This document shows positions 51,213 to 63,732 of a DNA stretch of 64,000 nucleotides, in pieces. The position numbers were made by a program, and so were the translations under genes. The first letter of the stretch is position 1, and every line of letters begins with the position of its first letter. The notes below the pieces were generated by a model, which was given only the letters and a program-made list of their open reading frames with translations, was not told the DNA's origin and ran no database searches. Where the stretch lies: positions 23,194,533 to 23,258,532 of the forward strand of contig OY997641.1 in assembly GCA_963921795.1 (NCBI GenBank). Reading direction: 5' to 3'. The stretch comes from Nannobrachium achirus. Taxonomy: Eukaryota > Chordata > Actinopteri > Myctophiformes > Myctophidae.

Positions 51213-54200
51213 TTAGGATACGACTCCATGTTTTCTGCCTGTCTGTACGAAGGCGTCAACGCAGCGGTCAATGTCCTCGTCAGTGTGGGCTGCTGAAATC
51301 TGAACACGGATTCTGGCCTTGCCTTTTGGTACCACGGGAAACGAAAACCCAATCACATATACACCTGAGAAGAGCACAAAACAAGTTATAAAACTACTAT
51401 TAGCATTATAATAAGATCATGTACAGTATCAGTTTATGGTTCATTGACATTCATTTCTAAGTGGTACTTGAAATTATTGAAATATGTACAGTGACAGTGG
51501 TCAGGTTTAGAGATCAGTAATGTTTCAAACAAAAAGGTTATTTTGTGAACCAAGACTTTAACCCATTTAGACCGGGAACGCATTATTACTTTAACCATTA
51601 TTTCATGCTTTAACTATTAAAAGAATAGCAGATATACAAGCTCACAGCGCGGCACCAAGTGCCGTGCTGCGAGCTTGCAGATCTGCTATTTTAGAAAAAC
51701 GTGAAAATCTTTGAATATTTCAACCCGATTAAATGTCTTCTAAATCCTTCTAAGGTTTATGAAAAACATGTTTCTACGTCAGTACGTGGTTCTCAAACCT
51801 TTTCATGTCAAGGACCCCTAGAATTATATGTATTTGGCCGCAGACCACCGTCTAAAAATATTATGTATCAGGGACCCCCAGAAGCATATATTCAAGTTAC
51901 AAATGTTCGCTTTTAAAAAATATATATATTCAAAGATTTGCACAAATGTTCAAGATTTTTGAAAAGTAGCAGATCTACATGCTCGCAGCGCGGCACTGTG
52001 AGCTTGTATAATTTTTCAATAGCTTAAGTATAAAATAATTCCAGATCTTAATGGTCTCAAGTCTCCCTCTACTGGTTGACACAGATCAGTGCATTTGTAA
52101 CTTGAATCCATGAAAACTGGGAGAACACTTATTGCATGTTTAGCGGATTGTAGCGCAGTTAAACAAACACAATGTCCCATTAGTTTATACAGTAGTTCAA
52201 AAATACACCCCACAGGCCAAATATTAATATTAAGTGTCTCACCCAGCTCCAGCATGTCATCAGCCATGAGAGAAGCCAGCTTCGCCTCCCCGAGCATCAC
52301 AGGAGAGATGGGGTGAGCTGTGCCTGAGATGGTGAAGCCAGCCTCAGTCATCTTGTTCCTAAACCTAAGAGAGAGAGAGGAAACATCAGGAGATTGCTCA
52401 TGTGGTAGGTATGCTTGAACGTGAAGGTGAAACGTGAAATGAAATATAAGAAGAGGAAGGGTGTGGGTGTTCTTGACTCTTTGACATGGTGGAGTAAGAT
52501 AACAGAGTGATTCCTCCCACATGCTTACAAGAACTGCGGCCTAGCACACATATGAACTAGGAAATTCCCTTAAACAGGAAGTGAGCTCAATATCGTTGGT
52601 CAAAAGACATAAAGGACTCCAAAGGCTTTACAGTTTCTCCTCTTAACTCTTATTCTGCCAGATGTTGTTATTTATTATTGGGTTTTGTGCCAGCAAAAGC
52701 ACCTTACCTTTGCGATGATATAGACAAAGGTGTATTATTTTTTTTTTTGAAATGTTCTCTTAAAGAGTGTGCCGTGGCTCTACCAGCAGTAGGGGGCAGC
52801 CTCATGCAAGAATTAATGTGAAAATGGTCTCAGCTCGACGCTTGCTTGTCAAGGCTGTTCAAGGCTGATGAGTCGCTACAGAGCAATAGATCCAGAGAAA
52901 AACACATGGAACAGTGTTGTGACTCCATTGATGTTAACGTCCAGTTGGATTTTAAGAGTACTTTTATGGGAGCTGTTTCAACGGTAGACACCCGCGCGAC
53001 ACCTCAACAGGTTACAGACATCAAACCAAGGTACAAAAGAACGAGCCAAAGAACGTACAATTGGCATTATCGGGCCGTCAAAAATGGGGCGAACGGGAAC
53101 GTTCAAAGCAGTATAAGAGTTAACCTTCCTTTTCATTCCAACTTGTCAATATGTATTCTGTGCAAAAACAAACTCAAGTGAGGCTTGTGTAAACTATCGC
53201 ACAGTAATGCCGTTAGGGAGAAACTCCATATCTTTCCTTTTCAAGATAAACATCTTAAAAGGGGCAAGAATCCATTTTTGAAAACATACAATGCATTTTG
53301 AAGTTCTGCCCTCAACCCCCCACCCTGTAAAACAGTGGTTAGATTTTCTCTTTTATTTCTTCATGAAAATACTGAAAAAGAAAAAAATAATAATGACTGA
53401 ATTTGCTTTTAAATAAAGATTTTGCTTTTTTGGGAATGTTTTTTGAAAATGTTTTGAAATGATAATAATTAAAAACTAAATGTAGGGATAAAGAGAGACA
53501 TAAAAATGTGTCCGCGACCCACAAATGGGTCCCGACCCACTGTTTGGGAACCAGTGGTGTAAAAACCTACCTCATGGTTTTGGCCGTCATGCTCTGGGCG
53601 ATCTCACTGGATGCCAGCAGCAGCTCCACGGCCTTGGTGGCACAGCCCACCACAGGAGGGGGGAGGGAGTTGGAGAACAGGTACGGCCGAGAGCGCTGTC
53701 TCAGGAGGTCAATCAGCGGTTTGGGGCCTACCGTGTAGCCGCCTGACAGAACACAGAAGGCCGTTATGTGAAACGCAACTACGAGTTAATGACACTTTAT
53801 AAAATGCCCAATACCGCGGTGGCGGATAATAGGTTTTTGAGCTTGATACTGATATTTGGTGGTAACGACAATTCCCACTGATATGTCGGCTGATATTTGC
53901 ACACAATCTTAGGTTTGGTTAACTCAATAGCTACGTGGCTAACTACAGTAGCTGCATAGCAAGTGAGTGCGAGAAGCATGGGTGACATGGATGTCAAGTT
54001 TTTTGTTGGGGTTATACAGAAAAGAATTATAAATTAGTTTGTTTACTGACTTTCCATCACTCACTGACAAAATCCATGGAGAGGCTCTTTGGGTGCAAAG
54101 AAAAATATGTATTCACATAATAATAACTTTATTTAATAATAATAATAACTTTAATTATATAGCATCTTTCTAGACATGAGCCACAAAGGGCTGCACAAGC

Positions 54201-57200
54201 AAGATAATAAAACATGATAATAAAAACAAATTCAAAAGAGAAGCAAAAAGACATAAGTGGAAAGCAAAAAGACATAGTGGAAAGAGTTCTGGTCAAGAGT
54301 ATTGCAACCAATATTAAAACTGTAATAATGGTGACACGGTTTCTAAATGACCTCAAGTGCTTCTTTCTGTGTTATGTACTGCATTTTATTTCAATATCAT
54401 ACAACGTATCGATTTGCAATAAGCCAATACCAGCCGATAATGTTCCAAAATATATCGATCTGCCTCTTGCCACTAAGTCAAAGCATTGTTAAAGTGATGT
54501 TCCTTGGGTTTCGTGGGCAGAAAAAGGAACAGATTGTGTTATGAAAGTATGGTTATTTATTTCAAGCGAAAAAGAGGCACATACCAGCTGCTCCTCCCAG
54601 CGCTTTTCCCAGAGTGGAGTTTACAATTTGCACTCTGTCCATCACTCCCAGGAGCTCATCTGTTCCTCTGAAAACAACATTTAACACCACTGTTACTGCA
54701 CCGTTTATCTTCCTTACATTAGCTTCTGTAAGAACTGTTGTGTAGCATATTATAAGACATTGATTATTATACAGGGTGCTATATTAAGTGGTTTAACTAC
54801 TCAATTTCTGTCCCATGCACCTTGCCTGTTCTGGGCAAGCCAATAGATGTAACATATTCCCAAAGAAACAATTTTGTTCTAATGTCACATAACCAATACA
54901 GTATGTACATTAACATACAACATTGGTATATGTTAGTCTTGTTATTCCTCCAAACATAATGAGGTCACTGCAACAATATTTCCAAGATACAGTACATTTC
55001 TGTATAGTTAGTTACTAATCAATACGTGACCCAGTAGCATCACTATGTGAAATTGTTGTGAAAAAGAAATCTCAACTCAAATCACGTACCTGCCCCGGGG
55101 CCCCAGGAAGCCGGTGGCATGGCATTCATCGATGAAGACCATGGCTCCGTACTGCTCAGCCAGGTCACAGATGCCCTTTAAAGGAGCGACATCTCCGTCC
55201 ATGGAGAACACGCCATCTGTCACCACCAGGCGCATACGAGACGACTGCGGAACAAAACAGAAATCAATGGTGTTCAAACTCATTAATGGTCAGATCAGTA
55301 AATGTGTTGCCTACCACCAAACAAATAAAAGAATAGCAGCGTAAACTGCAGTAGGAGCGAGATCATTTAGCGACCTCCAACCTGGTCGGTAGTTTTCACC
55401 GACCGGGTCGCTAAATCTACCAACCGGGTCTCTAAATCTACCGACCGGGTCGCTAAATCTACCGACCGGGCCGCTAAATCACCGACCTGGCCCGGTCGGT
55501 AGATTTAGCGACCCGGTCGGTAGATCTAGCGACCTGGTCGGTGATTTTGCAGCCCGGTTGGTAGATTTAGCGTTAGCGACCCGGTCTGTGATTTAGGCTT
55601 AGGGTTAGGATTTGGGTTAGGGTTAGCAGCCCGGTCGGTGGATAAGCGACCCGGTCGGTCGATTTAGCGACCCGGTCGGTAGATTTAGCGACCCGGTCGG
55701 TAGATTTAGCGGCCCGGTCGGTGATTTAGTGACCCGGTCGGTAGATTTAGCGGCCCGGTCTGTGATTTAGCGACCCTGTCGGTAGATTTAGCGACCCGGT
55801 CGCTGAAAACTACCGACCAGGTTGCAACCCGGTTGGAGGTCGCTAAATGATCTCGCCCTCTCTCGTAAACTGTAAAACAAATAATTGACTATCTCTCCTG
55901 TTCAGGTCCAGATTATACCTCCTTGTGCCTTTCATAAATACGGTAAATCAGCTGAATAATATAATGGATTCAGCATCAAGTAATAGATGGAATTCAATTA
56001 GAAATTGGAGGAACATTAGCAAATAGTCACAATCACAAAATAAACTGATTTGGATTTAGTGAAACGAGGGAATTCAGGACAGGAATAATTCTGAAGGAAA
56101 TAAATCAAGTCACCAGCTTTCAAAAAAATAGTGATTTGGATAATGAATATGAACATATTTCAGAAACCCTTAAAATTAAAAAAAAACATTTCATTCCAAG
56201 AAGGCATTTCAGATCCCAAAAATAAAAAGCCCAAATGGATGAAAGGTGAGGACGTTTTGAGGCAGCAATAATTGAATTTAAACAGACAAAACAGGGGGAA
56301 AAAAAAGAAAGAAAGCGTTCTCTCTCTGTAAGGTGTAATTACAGGTAAAGATGTCAGGTCGGGACTTGCTCGTCTGAGGAAGAGCCACTTGGGCTCGAAA
56401 CGTCACATACGATGGTGGAAGAAAAGACTTTTGGAGCATGATGGTGTGGATTCTATTTTTCCTCTTCTTGCTAAGCGTCATTCTGCCTGAAGCTTGTGAC
56501 TAGAGTTGTTCTGTTTCCTTTTCATACTTTTTTCAGACTTTCACAAAGAATCTATTGTGGATAATAACCTGTACAACCAGATGTTGAACGTGTACACCAG
56601 CACTGGGGGGGAAAAAAAGTCCCAGTTTTGTCTAACAGCATAGCCATTTTGTGCTGATAGTGGAACTCTCTTCCACAAAGACAAGGAGGTTCTTGTCAAA
56701 AAACCCACGTGCCCAGCATTCTGAAGGCCTGTCATGATAATCCAGCTACAGGCAGAGTGAAATCTCAGTACTATATCAGTTATATTACAGGAATGGCACA
56801 CCGCAATTGAATCAATCAATACACTAACCCCTGCATGACCCCACTGCCTTAGTTGAACTTGTGAAGCTTATATGCAACACATGTACATGAGATGAAGACT
56901 TGACAGTTTTGTTGATTCATTATATCAAATGATTCAGTGTGAAGCCCTTTGCACACAGGACAGTTGCGTTTTTTTTTTCTTTTTTTCTGCATGAATAAAA
57001 CGCATTGGATTTGGTGCGCAATGCTGTGCGGAATCGGCGCTGCGGATCCCAAAAGGAGTCATAAAAGGAGTGATGAGTGTTTTACCGCATGCGACAAGAC
57101 GCACAAATCGAACTGGGTTCGATCGAGAAAAAAACGCACGGCCGCAGCCACTCGTCGCACGGCTAATTCGGATCCGGGCTGCATGAGGTCGTAGAGAATC

Positions 57201-60200
57201 ATTGTTTTCTTTAAAAAAATTAAATTGTCCGTTTTATCCGTGCGGATAAACGCGCCTGTGTGCAAAGGGCTTAAGTGTTGTGTAATATTTGGGTGTGTTG
57301 GTGTTGGAAAGGTGTAAGCGCATGACAAGCATTTGGTTGACATAACACCATTGCCGAGGGGTGCGGCAGTAATTATATGACAGATTTAGCTGCATTTTTC
57401 TGCATACCATAATAGTGGATTTGTTTTGTTACCTGGGACTCTTTTAGTTTGCTCTCCAGATCACTGAGGTCCATATGTTTGTAGCGGAGCCTCTTGGCGC
57501 GACAAAGTCGGATCCCATCGATAATGGAGGCGTGGTTCAACTCATCAGACAGAACCGCATCATCTGGGCCCAACAGAACCTGGCACACAGTGCAAGGATA
57601 TTGACCAAAACAAGGCTCAAGCATTACTGCAAGGCAGGCATTTCAAATGGACCAGATGAAGCTTGATGCAAAACACTTCTTTCAAGTTAACTAGAATACA
57701 TCACTGACTGGACCTCTGGTACAGTATGTCCAACTCACTACCTGAAGTATGTGATTACTAGACATTTAAACAGTCAAAGCATACACCTGAATACACTAGT
57801 GATAGATATATTTCTCTGAATCTTTATATTACAAAAGAGTAAGTGATCTACTTCCGGGTCATGTATCGCTAACTTAAATACCAAACCACTTGGCCAAGAT
57901 GTACTACATATGTACTAAATATAGCTTAAAAATTCAAACACCCATGTCACCTTTGCAAGATGTCGTTTCCAAACCTCTGTATACAGTTGTATTCGTTATT
58001 ACCCTCATATTTTGCCTCTGTATAAAATAGTCCGCCGGTCAAATATGTCCGACCGGAAACGTGCGCTGCGGCACAATAGTTCCGCCACAATAGTTCCCCC
58101 CCCAATTTTTTTTTTTTTTTTTTAACTTTTTTTTTTTTTTTTTTTTAACTAGATGTGAGCGGCCCGAAGGGCCGCGACCCTCTAGTTGAGTACAAAAGGA
58201 ACCCAATGTAAACAAGCCATTGTGTTCATGTGTTTAAATCCTATTAGTAAACCTTGTATCTAAACTGTACTGTGCTGTGCTTTCCCTATGCAAACTTCTA
58301 ATATAGAATTCAATCAATCAGTAGATATGATTATTTATTAAATCGCTGGCCACATGGTGGTGAACAGTCTTCAAGCTGTACCTCAAACAACCCAGCGTTG
58401 GCATCAAAACAGCTGGCATACAAGATGCAATCCTCCCTCTCGTGAAACTCTGCCAGCTTCTGCTCCAGGTTCTTGTGTATGTCCTTGACAAGTTGACAAT
58501 CACATGTGAATTAGAAATGAGGCAGTCATCATTAAACGCCAGTGTGTGAAACAGAATGTGCCAACAGATGAGTGTTTTTAGCGCCTCAAACCTGTGTGCC
58601 GCAGATGAACCGGACGGAGCTCAGTCCAGCGCCGTGCGTCTGGAGCGCCTCAATGCCTGCCTGGATCACCTCTGGGTGACTGGAGAGGCCGAGGTAGTTG
58701 TTTGCACAGAAATTCAGTATGTCTTAGAGAGAGAGAGAGAGAGAGACACAGAGAGAAAGCTTTTATTACATAGAATAGGTCAGGACAACATACATCCTGG
58801 AGGTCGGGAACCGGCATCTGGAAAAGAGTCTATTGTAAAGCAATATGCCATGTCTATCAAAATAATGTGTTTTGTTCCACATCTCATGTGAGGCCCTTCA
58901 CTCAGTATGCCCCGGCCTCTGGTAAAAAACAACAACCTCTGAGGTAAGCAGTCATTGTCAGCATCAGACGGCCATAACTGTTATTGGACAGGGAAACATT
59001 CACAGGGATCTGCTTACGGATTTATCGGCAAAAGGGTGAATGGCAATGACAGAACAATAAAGCCAGCACGACATAAAAGGATAGGGAGACACCGTGTCAG
59101 CAGACTTTGTGTTGAATTTGTCTTTTGTGTGTCTCCGAGACACTGACACAAAAGACAAATATAACACAATGTCAGCTGCATGAACTTCATGACCTGCAGC
59201 CAAGATACCAACCATTCATCAAAAGAGCACTGTCAGTTTTTCGCAAAGGTTTATGAGTAAACAATGACCCGGAAAGCAAGGTAGCAAGAATTCTGTCTCT
59301 GGCTCAATGATATAGGTCCAAACTGTTGCTGTAGCAACCACCAATCCATAGTGGGCAAGGATCAGGATGGTTTTATGTGATAACAAAATATCTTATGTGG
59401 CACACTAGATATCAGCAAGCGAACCTATGCTTGGGTAAATGAAATAAGGCTGACATCTGGTATATTAGGACAAGTATGTCTAATTTTTAGTCATAAGAAA
59501 TCCAACACGTTTCAATCTGTAATTGGGGTATTTTGTTTCATATCAATTCAAATACAATTTAGAGGAGATTTATTGGCATGAGAAAACATACTATAAATAT
59601 TATAAAAACAGTTGAAAATGGGGAACATACTGTATATACAGTTGGAGGGGGTACAGTATTGTGTAAAGAGAGCTATGTCACAGTGTCATTATAATACAGG
59701 GTATAAAGCTTTTCAAAATAAAGCTATAATGCAAGGGTCTTCAACAGGGGGTCCTGGACCCCTAGGGGATCCTCCAAATCTTTCTGTGATAGAAACCTTT
59801 TTATAACCACTTTTTATAATAACTACTTGAACCCTAGTGTCCTTATTCTGAGAACTTTAGCCAAAAATAGCAGATCTACAAGCTCACATAGAAAGAGGTT
59901 TGGTGTAGAGGCCAAAAAGTGCAGACTAAGTACAGAGTGAATGCCATATTGACGGTTCAAGTCGTTAAATATCTGAAAACTCAAATTTACATGAATCGAA
60001 AATACACTGATGATTGTGCTGTCAAACAATGAAACTATGAATCTATGAACAGGTTGTGGGGGTCCCTGCTTCAGCTCTCTCTCAACTAGTCTAAGGGGTC
60101 CTTGGCCTGAAAACGTTGAAGACCCCTGCAAGAATGTATATGTATCTGTGGCATGCTCCAAGTGTCATCTGAGGTAGATCAATGACGACAACAAAACAAC

Positions 60201-60457
60201 ACATGGTCAGATTGACTGAAGCTATATAACTCACTGCCACGACTACCGTCCACGCTGATATGAGGACCTTGCTGGGACGTGATAATTCGCTCTCCTTTCC
60301 ACGTTCCCGCAGCTCGGATCGTGTCCAGTTCGTGCTCCAGAACCACTCTAGCCTCGGCGACAGCGGCGTAGCCCCGCTTCGAGGCAGCGGCCGCAGGAGA
60401 CCTCAAAACACACTTGAAGGGGTTGACGAACCCACGGACAGCTGTGCGGAGAGACAT
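51213..60457 (-). CDS. gcat: glycine C-acetyltransferase (2-amino-3-ketobutyrate CoA ligase), nine exons
   Basis: Exons in transcript order: 60235-60457, 58592-58722, 58382-58483, 57433-57579, 55090-55244, 54585-54667, 53571-53742, 52243-52364, 51213-51364. Junctions are GT-AG and the total is 1287 nt (428 aa; human about 419). The enzyme is mitochondrial and PLP-dependent. It splits 2-amino-3-ketobutyrate with CoA into glycine and acetyl-CoA, after threonine dehydrogenase. The start [19 protein letters not shown] is a presequence. Seen in order: [42 protein letters not shown], the DECHATGF aspartate/histidine, [13 protein letters not shown] with the PLP lysine, [14 protein letters not shown], and the C-terminal [16 protein letters not shown]. 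All residues expected of the alpha-oxoamine synthase family are present. Introns carry several MITEs. Confidence 0.96.
51623..51694. repeat. shared-type hairpin in gcat intron 8
   Basis: 'aatagcagatatacaagctcac' pairs with 'gcgagcttgcagatctgctatt'. The distal stem is GCGCGGCAC/GTGCCGTGC, unlike most other copies yet still self-complementary. A second, degraded copy follows at about 51962-52015, next to hAT-end words near 51788. Confidence 0.85.
53333..53556 (-). mobile_element. hAT-like MITE in gcat intron 7
   Basis: Begins 'cagtggttagattttctc' and ends 'actgtttgggaaccagtg'. Flanks 'ctgtaaaa' (53325-53332) and 'gtgtaaaa' (53557-53564) match at 7 of 8. It ends about 15 bp from exon 7. Confidence 0.75.
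54118..54240. mobile_element. retroposon-like fragment in gcat intron 6
   Basis: 'aataactttaattatatagc' with 'ctttctagacatgagccaca' resembles the common fish repeat beginning TTTATTTATATAGCRCCTTTC. Family not assigned. Confidence 0.4.
55357..55856. mobile_element. 500-bp fold-back of ~21-bp subrepeats in gcat intron 4
   Basis: Terminal 'gcgagatcatttagcgacct' is inverse-repeated at the right end. Between them lie about 20 copies of a 'cccggtcggtagatttagcg' unit, in one orientation in the left quarter and the opposite one in the rest. A telomere-like patch (ttagggttaggatttgggtt) is at about 55596-55626. No ORF. Confidence 0.9.
56942..57272. mobile_element. MITE with AAGCCCTTTGCACACAG ends in gcat intron 4
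   Basis: Left 'aagccctttgcacacaggac' and right 'gcctgtgtgcaaagggctt' are inverted repeats. The interior has further internal complementarity (cggatccc / tccgtgcgg). No ORF; the target duplication is not resolved. Confidence 0.8.
58050..58195. other. low-complexity T tract and small GC hairpin in gcat intron 3
   Basis: Two long T runs are followed by 'actagatgtgagcggcccga', with a GCGGCCC-GAA-GGGCCGC hairpin near 58159-58175. Possibly the end of an unassigned DNA element. Confidence 0.5.
59732..60128 (-). mobile_element. hAT-like MITE (family A) in gcat intron 1
   Basis: Minus-strand copy: left 'caagggtcttcaacaggggg', right 'aaaacgttgaagacccctg'. The flanks 'ctataatg' and 'caagaatg' agree at only 5 of 8, so the duplication has decayed. 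It contains half of the shared hairpin at about 59862-59888. It ends about 105 bp from exon 1. Confidence 0.85.
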
Positions 60458-60981
60458 GATGGCGAAACTGCTGTCAAAATATTGTCCACAAAGAGGAGGA
60501 AGATTACAGTTCCATGCCTGACGTCACAGGATACTATGTAACTTCAGTGGGTGTAACCAGCTCGACCAATCAAAAGGCCAGAGCATCAGCCGTTTCCTTG
60601 TTTTCGTCCAATCACATTTCAGAAGAGTGTTATTCAGTGGGACCTGTTGCCAAAAATATTTGCTTGCATGTCTAAAATCAAATATTGGTAGACTGGGCAG
60701 GATATTACACTACTCTAACCTTGACTACAGAGACCACCTTGAATGCACTTAGGGACCACCACCCTGACATGACACACACTATAACCTCGCCTCACCAGGC
60801 TTTACACATACCGCTGTTGGGTTGGGTTGGGTGGGGATATAATTATAAGATTAGTCTTATGGTAACACTTGCTATGCATCCGTGTCTATAATGCATTATA
60901 AACATACACTTATAATCCATGATAATCTGTTCAGAACTATGTTATAGTTATAAGAACTCAAATACTCATAATGCTATTTAA
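60458..60981 (-). promoter_or_regulatory. gcat: gcat upstream region
   Basis: The first few hundred bases left of the gcat ATG (on the minus strand) should hold the promoter. No TATA or distinctive motif was identified. Confidence 0.35.
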
Positions 60982-61252
60982 CACTGTTATTCAACCTAAG
61001 GTCCACTACTAGTGTCCACAATTATCCCAGCAGCTGCAGGTGGTCCAATTTAAAATGTAGCCTAAATAATAAAATAAAAACAAGTCCATCAAGTTCAAGA
61101 ACATATTTGAATTAATATACATGGTGTGGGGGAGTAAAGTAGGACATTAAATCATGACTGGCAGGGGCTTGAATATCAGTCATTAACAGCCAATTATAAC
61201 TCAAATAGGGCCTATAAGTGGTCCAGAGTTCAAAAAAGGTTGAGACCCACTG
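60982..61252. mobile_element. probable hAT-like MITE
   Basis: Left 'cactgttattcaacctaagg' and right 'aaaaaggttgagacccactg' are roughly inverse, with repeated 'ggtggtcc' style words inside. A related left end (actgattctcaactagtggt) is at about 61449. Divergent. Confidence 0.5.
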
Positions 61253-62013
61253 ATCTATTCCTATGTCACGGTTACCTCTATCCTGTTCTCTTATTTAACC
61301 AACCTTCCATATTAAACTCATATAGGCTACTTATGTATGAGTGAGAATGAGAATCCGGTACACTTCTCCTTCTTCTTTCAGTGGAATTTCTTGACCTCCG
61401 ACTTCCCAGTAACTGACAACATTGATGTGTCACCAGTTCATTTAGTGCACTGATTCTCAACTAGTGGTCCACAGACCACGGCATGATTACAGGTGGTCCA
61501 TATCTAGCTGTCTCTTCTTGGCTATAGTGGTGAACAGAGACAATCTCATTTTCTGTCTCCAACCTTGCCCTGTACATAATATGCCAGGTATGCCAGCGTG
61601 GACATACCATACTCACAGCAATACGTAGTTACAGAAGGTAATATAATAAATGTAGCTTTTACTGTAAGCTCTGGGACTTCTGCCTGAGTCAGCCTGACAA
61701 CTCATCCGGATCTTTACAAGGGGGGTGTGTTTCATACAGGTGCCTCTATAAGTCTGTGGATATGTCAATGAGCTGATCCTCTTTATGCTTGTAGTTTTGA
61801 AATTCAAACAAAAGCCTCCTGAAATGACCACTGATAATGATGATAATGTCTTTAATTCATCTATCCTCAAATACCAAGTTACTATACATTTCTCCTAAAA
61901 TAAAACAAAAATAATAAAATATTACTGAATTTTAGAATTACTGAATGCATGCATGGTCAAGGACCACATGCAATACCTTCACAGACAACCAGTTGAAAAC
62001 CCAAGTTTTAGAG
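61253..62013. other. intergenic, no gene seen
   Basis: No exon recognised between gcat and tom1. Confidence 0.5.
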
Positions 62014-62404
62014 CAGAGGTTCTCAACATTTTCAGGCCACGACCCCAAGAAGAATCATATTTTAACTGGGGACCCCCCACCCTGACGAGCACGAAGAGTT
62101 GAGGCATTACATTTTGTATAACACGATTCTGTTGCGAGGCGTGAGCATGTAGATCGGCTATTTTCACAATTTCTACCTCTAATATTTGACAATTTGGCCA
62201 ATGTTTAATTTGTCATTTTAGAGGTATTAAAAGGTCCTTAAATTGTCACTTCAAAAATGATACCCTCTATACACTTAAACTTTATGTTGGTTTGTTTACT
62301 GTTGAGTGAGAAAACAATGTTGTACATTAAGTTAATCATCTGGGGACCCCCCAAAATAATTTGAGGACCCCTGAGGGTCCCGGCCCTCAGGTTGAGAACC
62401 ACTG
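62014..62404 (-). mobile_element. hAT-like MITE (family C)
   Basis: Sister of 13388-13764 in reverse: left 'cagaggttctcaacattttc', right 'caggttgagaaccactg'. The flanks are only weakly alike. Half of the shared hairpin is at about 62130-62165. Confidence 0.8.
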
Positions 62405-63222
62405 TTTTCGACCATCACACATACATTTTAAAGTAACAGACCAAATCATGGCAGAATAACATAAAAAAAACATAGTCAGCATTTAATGTACTTGTTCTCA
62501 TGTTGTCAGGACACTATTTTTCCATGTTAACAAAGCCACGACCTGCATGAAAAACATCCTATTACAGGTACATAGAGATCACCAAGCCATCACATGGAAT
62601 CATAACACAGTTCTCAATTAATACTTTCTGAGTTTAATATAAGCACTGTGACATTGTGTAACATGTTAAACTTCAAGTGAAGAAACTTGATTACAGAATG
62701 TTAGATGTGAAAATTGTCATTTGGCTTTTTATTCACTATGTGATTAAAAGCCTCATAATATTAACATTACAGCTTAGCTTATCTCAAATATACCTTTACA
62801 GTATCATTCTGATAGTGAGATGCAATTTCCTGTGGCCTGTCACAATTCCTGACCTTTTTTTTAACAGAGCAACAGTACTTTAGTTGTAGCAAATACATTT
62901 TCTGTAACAATAATTATTCTCTCTTTCAATAGCAGGAACCTTATAAAAATGTGCAAATATTTGCTTTCCACACATGGATAACCCCGCATACAGCAGTAGT
63001 GTCAAGAGTAGGGCCATGAACATGGTCCCAAATAACTTACCCTTCATATAAACAGCCAAAATGATATAACAGCACAATCCCACCAAACAGCACTCTACTC
63101 CGATGTGATGTCTTCATCTGCATAGGTTGGAGGTTCAGGGTGGCATTTCACATTTCAAGATAAACTTTCCTCAGTCATTGGGGCAGTGGGGCAGGATTAG
63201 TGTTGTACAGAGACAGGTTAGC
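62405..63222 (-). other. tom1: tom1-family 3'UTR
   Basis: Non-coding sequence after the tom1 stop. A minus-strand AATAAA (TTTATT on plus) at 62728-62733 is a plausible poly(A) signal. Confidence 0.45.
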
Positions 63223-63732
63223 CTAGGATTGAGAATGATAGGCATCCCGGGAAGATGATGTGATTGAAGGTAATTTCTCTGCTGCTTTCGCCCTTTTGGC
63301 CAGGAACCTGTCAAACTCTGCCGGGAAAGAGGAGCAGGATTAGTATGGATGCTCTACCATACTGCCCCAGACAAGTATGAAACCAGACAACTAAACAGAA
63401 TATGTACCTTCACTGATCACACCGTCTGAATCTTCAAAACTGCCATCCTGTGTCATAAACAGAGGAAAGCCATCTGTTATAATTTCCACACATGTCAACA
63501 TCAGGATACTGCACCTTGGTATAGCGTTTGAAACATCTGCCCGTTTTATGATTTGTATCAATATTACAAGAGTACTAACTGTCAACATCTGTGTATGGGT
63601 GTGCATGCAATAAAATAAAATTAAAGCTGTGCATGAGAAAATAGAAAGTGGTATCCAGGAGCCACTCACATCTTCTTCCACAGCCAGCCACTTCTCAATA
63701 TCCTCCATCACAGAAGACTGGCTGACAGGAAT
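63223..63732 (-). CDS. tom1: TOM1-family endosomal adaptor, last three coding exons (partial)
   Basis: Exons 63670-63732, 63408-63447 and 63223-63317 join with GT-AG junctions and consistent phase. They encode IPVSQSSVMEDIEKWLAVEE, then DGSFEDSDGVISEEFDRFLA and KRAKAAEKLPS, ending ...YHSQS. This matches the C-terminal region of TOM1 (IPVTQ..MEDIEQWL, VTSEEFDKFLEERAKAA). TOM1 proteins bind ubiquitin, clathrin and Tollip/endofin on endosomes through VHS and GAT domains, which lie beyond the right edge. The tail is shorter than that of human TOM1 and lacks its final acidic DDMLFAL-like end. A tom1 paralogue (tom1l1/tom1l2) cannot be excluded. Confidence 0.85.

Noticed and set aside
55596..55626. 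Interstitial telomeric sequence
   Set aside because: Only a few degenerate TTAGGG-like units inside a transposon-like repeat; too short to call a telomere relic.
62880..63086. 68-residue hydrophobic minus-strand frame
   Set aside because: It has no ATG start (begins at TTG), lies in the likely tom1 3'UTR, and matches no family I know.
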